Shown here in pieces: positions 28,628 to 36,715 of a DNA stretch of 64,000 nt (within the stretch, counting starts at the first letter, position 1; the number at the start of each line of letters is the position of its first letter). The notes beneath the pieces were generated by a model that worked only from the letters and a program-made list of their open reading frames with translations, did no database searches and had not been told where the DNA came from. The DNA lies in contig NZ_CP108002.1 in assembly GCF_041435055.1 (NCBI RefSeq), positions 5,394,001 to 5,458,000 on the forward strand, in the 5' to 3' direction. The stretch is from Streptomyces sp. NBC_00341. Lineage in GTDB: Bacteria > Actinomycetota > Actinomycetes > Streptomycetales > Streptomycetaceae. The translations under genes were made by a program, and so were the position numbers.

Positions 28628-28989
28628 ACCACGCGCAGTGGAAGACTCGCCGGACCAGGAAGCTCCTGGGGGAGACGGAGGAAGAGTCCCTCGCCTATGT
28701 GGAAGCCGGCTACGCGTTCGCGCTGGGGCAGGCCGTCTACGACCGGCGCGCCGTCCTTGGCATCTCGCAGGCGGAGTTGGCGAGGAACGCGGAGATGACC
28801 CAGTCCCAGATCTCTCACATCGAGAGCGGGGATTCCGTACCGACCCTGCCCCTGCTCACCCGCCTGGCCAAGGCACTCGACGCTGCTCTGACCATCGACC
28901 TGGACGGCGACACATCGGCCTTCGTTTTCACCCCGCACGAGCGCCATCAGCCGGAGGACGGTACGGGAAGGGGCCGGCCGGCGGCCTGA
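28624..28989 (+). CDS. XRE-family antitoxin (HigA-like), orphaned
   Basis: 121 residues from GTG at 28624 with GGAGGAG upstream. N-terminal NHAQWKTRRTRKLLGE and a Cro/C1 HTH (about residues 37-90: AVLGISQAELARNAEMTQSQISHIESGDSVPTL in sequence) match antitoxins partnered with Gp49-like toxins. Its start overlaps the end of the toxin relic (GTGA). With the toxin destroyed it may survive as a regulator or as an anti-addiction gene. Confidence 0.8.
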   Translation: MNHAQWKTRRTRKLLGETEEESLAYVEAGYAFALGQAVYDRRAVLGISQAELARNAEMTQSQISHIESGDSVPTLPLLTRLAKALDAALTIDLDGDTSAFVFTPHERHQPEDGTGRGRPAA

Positions 28990-29026
28990 CGGCGGTCGTG
29001 CCACGGAAATCCGTGCGCCGCGTGCG

Positions 29027-29674
29027 TCAGACCGAGCGGGCCAGCAGCATGGCGCCCATCGTGAGCATCGTGAGCGCGACGAGCGCGTCCAGGATCCGCC
29101 AGGCGGCGGGGCGGTTGAGGATTCCGCTGAGCAGCCGGGCGCCGTAGGCGAGGCCGGCGAACCACACCAGGCTGGCCAGGATCGCTCCGAACCCGAAGAC
29201 CCAGCGCAGCGAGCCGCGTTCGGCGGCGACCGAGCCGAGCAGCAGCACGGTGTCGAGGTACACGTGCGGGTTGAGCCAGGTCAGGGCCAGGCAGGTGAGC
29301 ACCGCCGTACGGATGGAGCCCGTCGAGGCGCCCTCGGCCGTCAGCGCCTGCCCGGAGGCGGGGCGCAGGGCGCGGCGCGCGGCCAGGGCGCCGTAACAGA
29401 GCAGGTAGCCGCCACCGGCCAGACCGACCGCGGTCAGGACGGCGGGCCACGCGGCCACCGCGGTTCCCAGCCCGGCCACTCCCAGGGCGATGAGGGCGGC
29501 GTCCGACGCGGCGCAGATGCCCACCACCGCGAGCACGGCCTGCCTGCGCACGCCCTGGCGCAGGACGAAGGCGTTCTGCGCGCCGATGGCGACGATGAGG
29601 GAGAGGCCCGTACTGAATCCGGCGATGGCCACCGGGAGGATGTCGCTGTTCACTCCGTCGACGCTATGGACCAC
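29027..29674 (-). CDS. LysE/ArgO family amino-acid exporter
   Basis: 215 residues if GTG 29674 is used; GTG 29653 (VNSDILPV) would give 208 residues and a more typical N-terminus. Six membrane segments with the LysE signature GLSLIVAIGAQNAFVLRQG and TWLNPHVYLDTVLLLG. It exports basic amino acids such as lysine or arginine. It is divergent from its likely LysR regulator, 45 bp away, as in the lysE-lysG pair. Start choice is uncertain because neither GTG has a clear Shine-Dalgarno. Confidence 0.88.
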   Translation of the reverse strand: MVHSVDGVNSDILPVAIAGFSTGLSLIVAIGAQNAFVLRQGVRRQAVLAVVGICAASDAALIALGVAGLGTAVAAWPAVLTAVGLAGGGYLLCYGALAARRALRPASGQALTAEGASTGSIRTAVLTCLALTWLNPHVYLDTVLLLGSVAAERGSLRWVFGFGAILASLVWFAGLAYGARLLSGILNRPAAWRILDALVALTMLTMGAMLLARSV

Positions 29675-29719
29675 GGGACCATCAGTACAGCTAAAGTTTC
29701 TTAGGTAAGATTAGCGATT

Positions 29720-30646
29720 GTGATGATCGAGCTTCCGTCCGACCACATGCGCACGCTGCTCGCCGTCGTTGCCGAGGGCACCTTCGATGCCGCCGCCGCG
29801 GTTCTGCATGTGACGCCGTCCGCGGTCAGCCAGCGGGTCAAGGCGTTGGAGCAGCGCACCGGCCGCGTGCTGCTGATGCGGACGAAGCCGGTCAGGCTGA
29901 CGGAGTCCGGCCGGGTGGTGGTGCGGTACGCGCGCCAACTGGCCGCGCTGGAGCGCGAAGCGCACCTGGAGCTGGGCATCGCGGACGCCTCGGGCCCGGC
30001 GCGGCTGCCCATAGCGGTGAACGCGGACTCGCTGGCCACCTGGTTCCTCACCGCCCTGACGCGGGTGCCGCAGGACGTGCCGGTCTGCTTCGAGCTGCAC
30101 CGCGAGGACGAGGCGCTCACCGCGACGCTGTTGCGCGAGGGGCAGGTGATGGCGGCGGTGACGTCGTCGGCGGAGCCGGTCGCCGGCTGCGTCGTGCGTC
30201 CGTTGGGCCTGGCCCGCTATCTGCCGGTGGCGACCCCCCGGTTCGCGGAACGCCATCTGGGAACGGCCCCTCTTGAGCGCTCGCTGTCTGAGGCGCCGGT
30301 GATCGTCTTCGACCGCCGGGACGAACTCCAGGACCGCTTCGTCCGGTCCCTCTCGCCCAGTGCCCCGGGTGCTGGGCGGATGCGTCACCACGTGCCCACG
30401 TCGGAGGGCTTCTGCGACGCGGTGGCGGCCGGTCTCGGCTGGGGCCTGGTCCCGGAGGCGCAGGCGGACCCGCTGCTGCGGTCGGGCGCCCTCGTGGAAC
30501 TGGCGCCGGGACGGCGGCTGGACGTGCCCCTGTACTGGCAGCACTGGAAGCTGGACGTGCCCGCGCTGGCCGTCGTGACGGGCGTCATCGCCGCCACGGC
30601 GGCCGAGTTTCTGTACGGGGATCCGCACCCCGTCCCCGTGGTGTGA
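29720..30646 (+). CDS. LysR-family regulator, ArgP/LysG type
   Basis: 308 residues. The N-terminal winged helix (about 5-65) contains TLLAVVAEGTFDAAAAVLHVTPSAVSQRVKALE, characteristic of ArgP/IciA/LysG. The C-terminal effector domain follows. It probably activates the divergent lysE-type gene in response to lysine or arginine. A GTG at 29720 and an ATG at 29723 are both possible starts. The intergenic A/T-rich TAAAGTTTCTTAGGTAAG at 29691-29708 is a plausible LysR site. Confidence 0.88.
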   Translation: MMIELPSDHMRTLLAVVAEGTFDAAAAVLHVTPSAVSQRVKALEQRTGRVLLMRTKPVRLTESGRVVVRYARQLAALEREAHLELGIADASGPARLPIAVNADSLATWFLTALTRVPQDVPVCFELHREDEALTATLLREGQVMAAVTSSAEPVAGCVVRPLGLARYLPVATPRFAERHLGTAPLERSLSEAPVIVFDRRDELQDRFVRSLSPSAPGAGRMRHHVPTSEGFCDAVAAGLGWGLVPEAQADPLLRSGALVELAPGRRLDVPLYWQHWKLDVPALAVVTGVIAATAAEFLYGDPHPVPVV

Positions 30647-30653
30647 TGGCAGG

Positions 30654-31046
30654 GTGAGCCGTGCCGCAGAGGAGTCGAACCGCCGGATGCTCCGGGCCCG
30701 GGACGCGATGGACCGTTCCTACGCGCAGCCGCTGGACGTACCCGCCCTGGCCCGTATCGCGCACGTCTCCCCGGCGCACTTCTCGCGCACCTTCCGGGCC
30801 ACGTTCGGTGAGACGCCGCACCGCTACCTGCAGCGCCGCCGGGTGGAGCGCGCGATGTTCCTGCTGCGGGAGACCGGGCGCAGCGTGACGGACATCTGCT
30901 TCGAGGTCGGCTTCGGCAGCACCGGCACCTTCAGCCGTACCTTCAGCGCGATCGTCGGCCGCTCGCCGAGGGCGTACCGCAAGCAATCCGTGCCGACGGG
31001 CGTACCCACGTGCTTCACGATGGCGTGGACGAGGCCCAGCGACTGA
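30654..31046 (+). CDS. AraC-family transcriptional regulator (DNA-binding domain only)
   Basis: 130 residues, GTG start 7 bp after the LysR gene. It consists of the AraC HTH pair alone: DVPALARIAHVSPAHFSRTFRA (first helix-turn-helix) and SVTDICFEVGFGSTGTFSRTF (second), then a short tail. There is no ligand domain. Short AraC proteins of this type are regularly found next to a VOC-family gene, as here. Confidence 0.88.
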   Translation: MSRAAEESNRRMLRARDAMDRSYAQPLDVPALARIAHVSPAHFSRTFRATFGETPHRYLQRRRVERAMFLLRETGRSVTDICFEVGFGSTGTFSRTFSAIVGRSPRAYRKQSVPTGVPTCFTMAWTRPSD

Positions 31047-31125
31047 GCAGTTGAGGGCGGTGCGACGGCGCGATCCAGCAGTTCCGGATAAGTTTTCCCG
31101 GCCCGGCGCCCGTAGCGTTGAGCAC

Positions 31126-31539
31126 ATGTTCAACGCAATCACGCACTCACAGATCTACGTCCTCGACCAGGACCAGGCCCTCGACTTCTACGTCGGCAAG
31201 CTCGGCCTCGAAGTCGCCGCCGATGTCGACATGGGCATCATGCGCTGGCTCGCCGTCAGCGTCCCCGGCCACCCCGAGCGCCAGATCCTGCTGGAGCGGC
31301 CGGGCGCCCCCGCGATGTCCGAGGAGACCGCGGAGCAGGTACGCGAGCTGGTGACCAAGGGCGCGATGGGCGGCTGGCTCATCCTCACCACGGACGACTG
31401 CCGCAAGACGTACGAGACGCTGCTGGCCAAGGGCGTCGAGTTCACCGAGGAGCCCACAGACCGCGACTACGGCATCGACTGCGGCCTGCGCGACCCGTTC
31501 GGCAACCGCCTCCGCTTCACCCAGCTCAAGACCGTCTGA
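31126..31539 (+). CDS. VOC (glyoxalase/bleomycin-resistance superfamily) protein
   Basis: 137 residues from ATG at 31126 (MFNAITHSQIYVLDQDQALDFYVGKLGLEV). The beta-alpha-beta-beta-beta fold is visible twice, ending YGIDCGLRDPFGNRLRF with a metal-ligand-like Asp/Glu pattern. Enzymatic role is unknown. It probably forms a regulatory unit with the AraC protein upstream. Confidence 0.85.
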   Translation: MFNAITHSQIYVLDQDQALDFYVGKLGLEVAADVDMGIMRWLAVSVPGHPERQILLERPGAPAMSEETAEQVRELVTKGAMGGWLILTTDDCRKTYETLLAKGVEFTEEPTDRDYGIDCGLRDPFGNRLRFTQLKTV

Positions 31540-31567
31540 AGGCCGCTGAGGACGGCCGTCGGCCGGG

Positions 31568-32614
31568 TCAGGCCAGGATCGGGATGAGTCCCAGCCCGAA
31601 GACGGCGTAGAAGAGCGCCGTCACGGCCAGCCGCCCGGGGGTGAGCCGGTGGGCGCGCATCGTCAGCAGCAGGTAGACGATCGCGGCCATGGTGATCAGC
31701 CCGGACCAGAGCAGGGCGCCGTCGAACTCCCAGCTGGTGAACAGCAGCCCCAGGCCGCTGGGGACGGTCGCCTGGATCATCATCGCGCCGGAGATGTTCG
31801 CCAGCGCCAGCTGGGTCTTGCCCTGCCGGACCCAGATGATCGCGTTCATGACCTCGGGCAGCTCCGTCGCGACCGGCGACAGGAGCAGCGCGGTGACGGC
31901 GGACGAGAGCCCGAGCATCGGGCCGATCGCGTCGAGCTGCCTCACGAACAGCTGGGACGCGAAGAAGATGACGGCGAGGGTGGCCAGGGTCTGGACCACG
32001 ACGGCCCAGGTCTCCGGGACGGCGGACCGGGGGCGGAGCTTCAGCGGCTCCAGCTCCTCGTCCTCCCCGCCGTCGTCGCCGCTGCGGATCTCGCGCCAGA
32101 AGTAGACGGCGTACGCGGCGAAGAACAGCACGCCGAGGACCGGCTTGAAGGCGAACGCCACCAGGCCGAGGGCGACCTTGACCACGAAGATCGGCAGGAA
32201 CCAGGTCTGGTCCTTGGCCAGCCGCTTCATGTCCTTCTCGTCCCCGAGCGGGGCCCGTACGCCATCACTGCCGCCACCGTCGCCACGGCCGGCCGGGTCC
32301 GGGGCGTGCTCCCTGCGCCGCTTGAGGAACAGCATCGCGCCCGTCACGCCGTAGGCGATCGTGGACAGCGCGAGCGGGCCGCCCATCGCCGCGCCGACGC
32401 CGATGTTCTTGGCCTCCTCGTCGGCGCCCGTGGTGACCGCGACCAGCGTGACGACCGACTCCGGCAGCGCGGTGCCGAACGCGGCCAGGATCGTCCCGAC
32501 CGCCATCTTCCCGACGTCGAGGCGCTGCCCCAGCCACTCCACCGCGTTGACGAACCACTCGCATGAGAGGTAGATCGCCACCGCGCACACGATGAGCAGA
32601 ACGAAATGGATCAC
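31568..32614 (-). CDS. Sodium/calcium exchanger-type (CaCA) membrane protein
   Basis: 348 residues from GTG at 32614. Two homologous membrane halves each contain an acidic alpha repeat: FGTALPESVVTLV near residue 47 and SPVATELPEVMNAIIW in the second half. A charged central loop (about 105-195) is rich in Asp/Glu (GDDGGEDEELEP). Such proteins exchange Ca2+ or other cations for Na+ or H+. The long in-frame extension upstream lacks homology. Confidence 0.85.
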   Translation of the reverse strand: MIHFVLLIVCAVAIYLSCEWFVNAVEWLGQRLDVGKMAVGTILAAFGTALPESVVTLVAVTTGADEEAKNIGVGAAMGGPLALSTIAYGVTGAMLFLKRRREHAPDPAGRGDGGGSDGVRAPLGDEKDMKRLAKDQTWFLPIFVVKVALGLVAFAFKPVLGVLFFAAYAVYFWREIRSGDDGGEDEELEPLKLRPRSAVPETWAVVVQTLATLAVIFFASQLFVRQLDAIGPMLGLSSAVTALLLSPVATELPEVMNAIIWVRQGKTQLALANISGAMMIQATVPSGLGLLFTSWEFDGALLWSGLITMAAIVYLLLTMRAHRLTPGRLAVTALFYAVFGLGLIPILA

Positions 32615-32835
32615 ACTGACCGCCCGGCCTTCCCGCACCACGGATTCCTGGGCTCTGGGCTTCTGGGTCCGCGACGCCCACCCGCCAGATTCTGCACGGG
32701 CCCGGCTGCCGGGAGCCGCAGTGACTCCAGCAAGTCGCTGACCTGTTGGATTCGATTCATGGCCGGGCGGACCGGCCTCGCGGCGCCCTACATTCGGTTC
32801 ATGACACACGCCTTGCAATTCCGTTCGGTGGCGAC

Positions 32836-33342
32836 GTGAGCGGTTGGTGGGACTACTTGGAGGAACAGACCCGCCAGGAGGTGGACGCGAGCGTGCTGGG
32901 CGATCGTCGAATGACGGCCGTCCGAGCCGTGTGGGAAGCCCTGCGCCCAATGGATTTGGGCCTGCGCGAGGCGGAACAGGTGGTCCACGCCCGTTACGCG
33001 GCCCTTGGCGATCGCGTGCGGTACAGCCGGCCCGATCCGCTTGACGTCCCCTCACTTGCCGCCCGCGCCACGGCGTTCCCGGGTCGCGTGGCGGGCGTTG
33101 AGGCCCTGTGGGACGGCGACACCGTTCACGACTGGTTCGTGCTGCTGGTCGCGGTCCTGGAGCGTCCGGCCGGAGAAGGTCACCTGGCGACCGTCCACCG
33201 CGGCCCCGGCGGCCCCGGGCCGGGTACCGTCGCGGCCGGAGCAGGCCGGGCCCTGGCCGACCACCTCGGAGTGCCGTTCCGCTTCGACTCCCCGGATGTC
33301 CCTGACGACGGGTCCCCGCGCGGGCGGCCTCGGGTGCCCTGA
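32836..33342 (+). CDS. Hypothetical protein
   Basis: 168 residues from GTG at 32836 (VSGWWDYLEEQTRQEVD), codon use typical of the host. The N-terminal half is predicted helical (MTAVRAVWEALRPMDLGLREAEQVVHARY). A central VHDWFVLLVAVLERP and a Gly/Pro-rich stretch (RGPGGPGPGTVAAGAG) follow. No recognised domain. It precedes the pilin-like locus by 170 bp in the same direction but is separated from it by a palindrome, so co-function is not assumed. Confidence 0.6.
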   Translation: MSGWWDYLEEQTRQEVDASVLGDRRMTAVRAVWEALRPMDLGLREAEQVVHARYAALGDRVRYSRPDPLDVPSLAARATAFPGRVAGVEALWDGDTVHDWFVLLVAVLERPAGEGHLATVHRGPGGPGPGTVAAGAGRALADHLGVPFRFDSPDVPDDGSPRGRPRVP

Positions 33343-33442
33343 ACGCGCGGTTGCAGCCGGCTGTCCGAGGGCCTTCCGACGCGACCTTTGGGCCTGGCCA
33401 TGGGCCCGTGGGCCCTTCGGGTTGGGCCTCCCGCGTACCTAA

Positions 33443-33462
33443 CGTGACGCATACGCGTCACG
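33443..33462. promoter_or_regulatory. Palindrome upstream of the pilin-like/stalk gene
   Basis: CGTGACGC at 33443-33450 and GCGTCACG at 33455-33462 form a perfect 8-bp inverted repeat with a 4-bp ATAC spacer, 50 bp before the probable start. It looks like a dimeric repressor or activator site. The regulator is not identifiable. Confidence 0.5.
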
Positions 33463-33512
33463 GCTGGATCGGGGAGGCCGGACGTCTTCAGCAGTCGGCG
33501 AAGGGTTGCCCG

Positions 33513-36263
33513 TTGTCGGACTCACAAGGCCTGGTGCTTCGCGGGGAGCTTCCCCGGTCGCTCGCCGTGATGCGGGTGCTCCTGTATCTGATGTTCGGCC
33601 TCACGCTGCTGGGCGGCGTCGCTGTGCTCAACTCACTGCTGGAACTGGGCAGCCACATCACCCCGATGCTCTCTCTGATGGCGCTGTACGCGGTCGTGCC
33701 GGGTATTGCCGCCGTGATTCTGGCGCGGCTCGTGTGGACAGGTGGGAGAGCGGTCTGGATCGGGCTGATCGTGCTCCAGGTCTGGCTGCTGGCCGGTGGC
33801 ATCGTCAACCTGTACGAGGGCTCGACGCGCGGGCTCAGCCAACTGCTGCTCCCGGGCGTGCTGCTGGCTCTGGCCAGTGTGAGCGCCAGCCGGACCTGGT
33901 TCGAACTGCCGCCGCAGCAACGGGCGGTGAGGCCGCGCTGGACGCGTGAGTGGTTCCGCCGGGAGGCGTTCCCGTCGATCCCGCACCTGATCACGTGGCG
34001 CCGGAACCGGGGCCAGACGTCGGTCGAGTACCTCGGCCTGATCACCCTGGTCGCCGTCATCATCGGCGTACTCCTGCTCAGCGGCACGGGGGCCCAGATC
34101 ACGGGCCGCATCCAGGAGGCGGTGTGCAGCCTCGTCGGGGAGGACGACTGCTCGGGCGACACGGTCGCAGGGGATGACGGCGGCGGGCAGGGCGGTGATC
34201 CCTCCGGTGGCGGTAGTGGTGCCAGTGGAGGTGCCGGTGGTGGCAGCGCTGGTGGCAGTAGTGGCGGCAGCAGCGGTGGCAGTAGTGGTGGCAGTGGTGG
34301 TGACTCGGGCGGGAGCTCGGGTGACGACGACGACGGCGGTGGTGACGACGGCGGTGGTGCCTCGGGTGGCGCCAGCGGAAGCGCAAGCGGAAGCGACGGT
34401 GGAGACAACTCAGGTGGTGGAGTCAGCGGTGGTGTCTCAGGCGGTAGCAGCGGCGGGAAGTCCGGTGGCGACAACTCCACCGGCAGCAGCGGCAATGGCT
34501 CCGGTGGGAACAGCTCCGGGGGAGACGACTCCAGCTCCAGCGGTGGTGCCGGCGGCGGCCACTCCGGCGGCGGGGACAACGGGGGCGGGGACAACGGAGG
34601 CCACTCCGGCGGCGGCAGCTCCGGTGGTGACAGCGGTGACAGCGGTGACAGTGGCGGAGGAAGCGCCGGCGGTGGTGACTCCGGGGGTGGGGACAGTGGC
34701 GGCGGTGTCTCCGGCGGCAGCAGTGGTGGGGATTCCGGTGGCAACGATTCCGGGGGTAGTGACTCCGGTGGTGGCGACTCCAGCAGTGGTGGAAGCGACT
34801 CCGGTGGCGGGGACAGTGGCGGCGGTGACTCCAGTAGCGGTGGAAGCGACTCCGGTGGTGATGATTCCAGCAGCGGTGGCAACAACTCTGGGGGCAGTGA
34901 CTCCGATGGTGGGGATAGCGGTGGCGGTGACTCCGGCGGTAGTGATTCCAGTAGCGGTGGAAGCGACTCCGGTGGCGGAGACAGCGGCAGCGGTGGAGAC
35001 AGCGGTGGTGGCGCCTCCGGAGGGAACTCCAGCGGCGGTCTGATCAGTGGCGGCCTGCTCAGCGGTGGGCTCATCACCGGCGGTCTGCTCAGCGGCGGAA
35101 TGGTCAGCGGCGGTTCGTCCGGCGGCAGCAGCGGCGGCTCGTCCAGCAGCAGTGGTGGTTCGTCCGGCGGCAGTGACAGCGGTGGGAAGTCCGGCGGGAC
35201 CAACTCCACTGGCGGGGACTCCACCGGCGGGGACTCCGGTGGCGATGAGGACGACTGCGACGACAGCGGATCGTCATCCGGTGGTTCGGACGCCTCCGGT
35301 GGCGCTGCGAGCATCGGTGGGGGAAGGAGCATCGGTGGTGCAGGGCCCCGCCTCATCGCGCTCTGCGACGACGGCGACGACGATGACGACGACGACAAGG
35401 ACGATGACGACGACAAGGACGACTGCCGGGACGACAACGCCGCTTACCGCAGCGGCCTGACCACCGTCGCCCCCGGCAACGGGCGCTACACGCTCGCCTC
35501 GGCCGCTGCTCCGCACCGGGTCCTCATCAGCGGCAGGCTCGCAGCGGGGCGGAGGAGCCCTTCTCCGATGGAAGTGATGGAGAAGGTGTCCGGGTACACC
35601 CTCCCCGGTATCGACAGGTACCAGGACGTGGAGGACAGGCTCAGCAACGCGATCGGGCTCACGGACCCGCCGCCCCCGCCGATCAAGGACGACCCGAAGC
35701 CGGACCCGGAGCCCTCGGACGACTGCTCCTCCGACGACTCGGACGACCCGGATGACGACAAGTGCCCGGTGGTCGCGGCTCCCGGCCGCGAGGCCGAGCG
35801 GGGTGGCGTCCTGCGCGTGTCCACCGTGGCCAACGGTGGTATCCGGAACGCGGCAGACGACTGCGACGACGACACTCCTCCGCCCAACAAGAAGTTCGGC
35901 GACGACCAGAGCAAGGAGCAGAACCGCGCCTCGATCGACGATCTGAATCCGGGCGAAGGGTTCACCGGCGTCTGGCAGCCGGGCGGCAAGATGAGGGGAA
36001 GGCTGAGCGGTGACGCCGAGGGGGCCCTGGTCAACCGTCGCGGCGGGCACGCCAAGATCAACCGGGAGGACTTCGGCAACGCCGACAACACCGTGGGCTT
36101 CGCGGCCATCAAGAAGCCGGACGGCAACCTGGAGGTGACCTTCATCTCGGGCCTCAACCTGGCGCACTTCGGGGGTCGCACCACTGTGCCGGAGAAGTAC
36201 AAGAAGGAGATCATCGAGGAGTTGGCGGAGATCACCGGACTGAAGGTGGAAGAGAAGACGTGA
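33513..36263 (+). CDS. Large membrane protein: 4 TM segments, Flp-type prepilin motif, Gly/Ser stalk, acidic blocks and C-terminal toxin-like domain
   Basis: 916 residues from TTG at 33513 with AAGGG upstream; the open frame begins earlier at 33351. Residues about 15-118 form four membrane helices. At 166-172 RGQTSVEY matches the Flp/class III prepilin motif G|X4-E-Y (predicted cleavage after Gly167, Glu at +5), followed by a hydrophobic helix LGLITLVAVIIGVLLL. Residues about 220-610 are a Gly/Ser/Asp repeat with interspersed hydrophobic units GGLIS near 508-535. Then come Asp/Lys-rich blocks with scattered Cys (about 595-780) and a compact C-terminal domain of about 125 residues (NRRGGHAKINREDFG, GNLEVTFISGLNLAHFGG). 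The stop overlaps the next gene (GTGA). This layout, variable tip plus coupled small partner, suggests a surface-displayed polymorphic toxin; toxicity is inferred. Confidence 0.75.
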   Translation: MSDSQGLVLRGELPRSLAVMRVLLYLMFGLTLLGGVAVLNSLLELGSHITPMLSLMALYAVVPGIAAVILARLVWTGGRAVWIGLIVLQVWLLAGGIVNLYEGSTRGLSQLLLPGVLLALASVSASRTWFELPPQQRAVRPRWTREWFRREAFPSIPHLITWRRNRGQTSVEYLGLITLVAVIIGVLLLSGTGAQITGRIQEAVCSLVGEDDCSGDTVAGDDGGGQGGDPSGGGSGASGGAGGGSAGGSSGGSSGGSSGGSGGDSGGSSGDDDDGGGDDGGGASGGASGSASGSDGGDNSGGGVSGGVSGGSSGGKSGGDNSTGSSGNGSGGNSSGGDDSSSSGGAGGGHSGGGDNGGGDNGGHSGGGSSGGDSGDSGDSGGGSAGGGDSGGGDSGGGVSGGSSGGDSGGNDSGGSDSGGGDSSSGGSDSGGGDSGGGDSSSGGSDSGGDDSSSGGNNSGGSDSDGGDSGGGDSGGSDSSSGGSDSGGGDSGSGGDSGGGASGGNSSGGLISGGLLSGGLITGGLLSGGMVSGGSSGGSSGGSSSSSGGSSGGSDSGGKSGGTNSTGGDSTGGDSGGDEDDCDDSGSSSGGSDASGGAASIGGGRSIGGAGPRLIALCDDGDDDDDDDKDDDDDKDDCRDDNAAYRSGLTTVAPGNGRYTLASAAAPHRVLISGRLAAGRRSPSPMEVMEKVSGYTLPGIDRYQDVEDRLSNAIGLTDPPPPPIKDDPKPDPEPSDDCSSDDSDDPDDDKCPVVAAPGREAERGGVLRVSTVANGGIRNAADDCDDDTPPPNKKFGDDQSKEQNRASIDDLNPGEGFTGVWQPGGKMRGRLSGDAEGALVNRRGGHAKINREDFGNADNTVGFAAIKKPDGNLEVTFISGLNLAHFGGRTTVPEKYKKEIIEELAEITGLKVEEKT
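34176..35340 (+). repeat. Gly/Ser-coding low-complexity repeat tract
   Basis: About 1.16 kb of GGT/GGC and AGC/TCC/AGT codons encodes units such as GGDSGGGDSSSGGSDS. The recurring DNA units are imperfect, so codons vary more than residues, which argues for selection on the peptide. The opposite strand shows a Pro/Leu-rich open frame that is a by-product. Confidence 0.85.
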
Positions 36264-36709
36264 GCGCGAACGGCAGTGGCGACGGTGTGCGGGCCGACGG
36301 GGAGGCGTTCGTCGTCGGCGGCCTCCCCGTCCCGCCCGAGCTGGCCGGACTCATCAGGACGGGGAAGTGGGTGCCACCCGCTGTGGAGGTCCTGCGCCGG
36401 ATCTTCGACGACGAGCCCGTGCAGCCGTGCTTCTACAGCGAGAGCGTGCTCGTACGGGAGAACAACGACTGGCACACCGAGACGGACCCCGTCTGGCTGG
36501 GAGACCCGGCCGACGAGAGGAACGAGGGGATCGTCCCGGAACGGTCGCTCTCGATCGCGGACCTCGGCCCGGACATGCCGGTCATGCTCGACTACCGCGA
36601 GTCGCTCACCGCTCCGCGTGTGCTGTACATGAACGACACCGGGTGGGTACAAGTGGCAGCGAACGTCAGGGAGTTCCTTGCCCTCCTGTACCCGGACGAG
36701 AGCAGCTGA
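36260..36709 (+). CDS. Small acidic protein coupled to the stalk protein, probable immunity partner
   Basis: 149 residues from GTG at 36260, overlapping the previous stop by four bases. It is acidic and soluble, without signal peptide or membrane helix. A GLPVPPELAGLIRTGKW start and a final DTGWVQVAANVREFLALLYP resemble SUKH/SMI1-type immunity proteins in overall layout, but the match is weak. Coupled translation behind a gene with a distinct C-terminal domain is the usual toxin-immunity arrangement. Function is inferred from context. Confidence 0.6.
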   Translation: MSANGSGDGVRADGEAFVVGGLPVPPELAGLIRTGKWVPPAVEVLRRIFDDEPVQPCFYSESVLVRENNDWHTETDPVWLGDPADERNEGIVPERSLSIADLGPDMPVMLDYRESLTAPRVLYMNDTGWVQVAANVREFLALLYPDESS

Positions 36710-36715
36710 TGGTTG

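Noticed and set aside
35368-35430. DDDDK units read as an engineered protease tag
   Set aside because: They lie in a long natural Asp-rich stretch with host codon use; there is no other sign of engineering.
33488-35437. Pro/Leu-rich minus-strand frame opposite the Gly/Ser stalk
   Set aside because: Any Gly/Ser repeat (GGN/AGC) yields Pro/Leu/Ala on the other strand; there is no start signal or domain.
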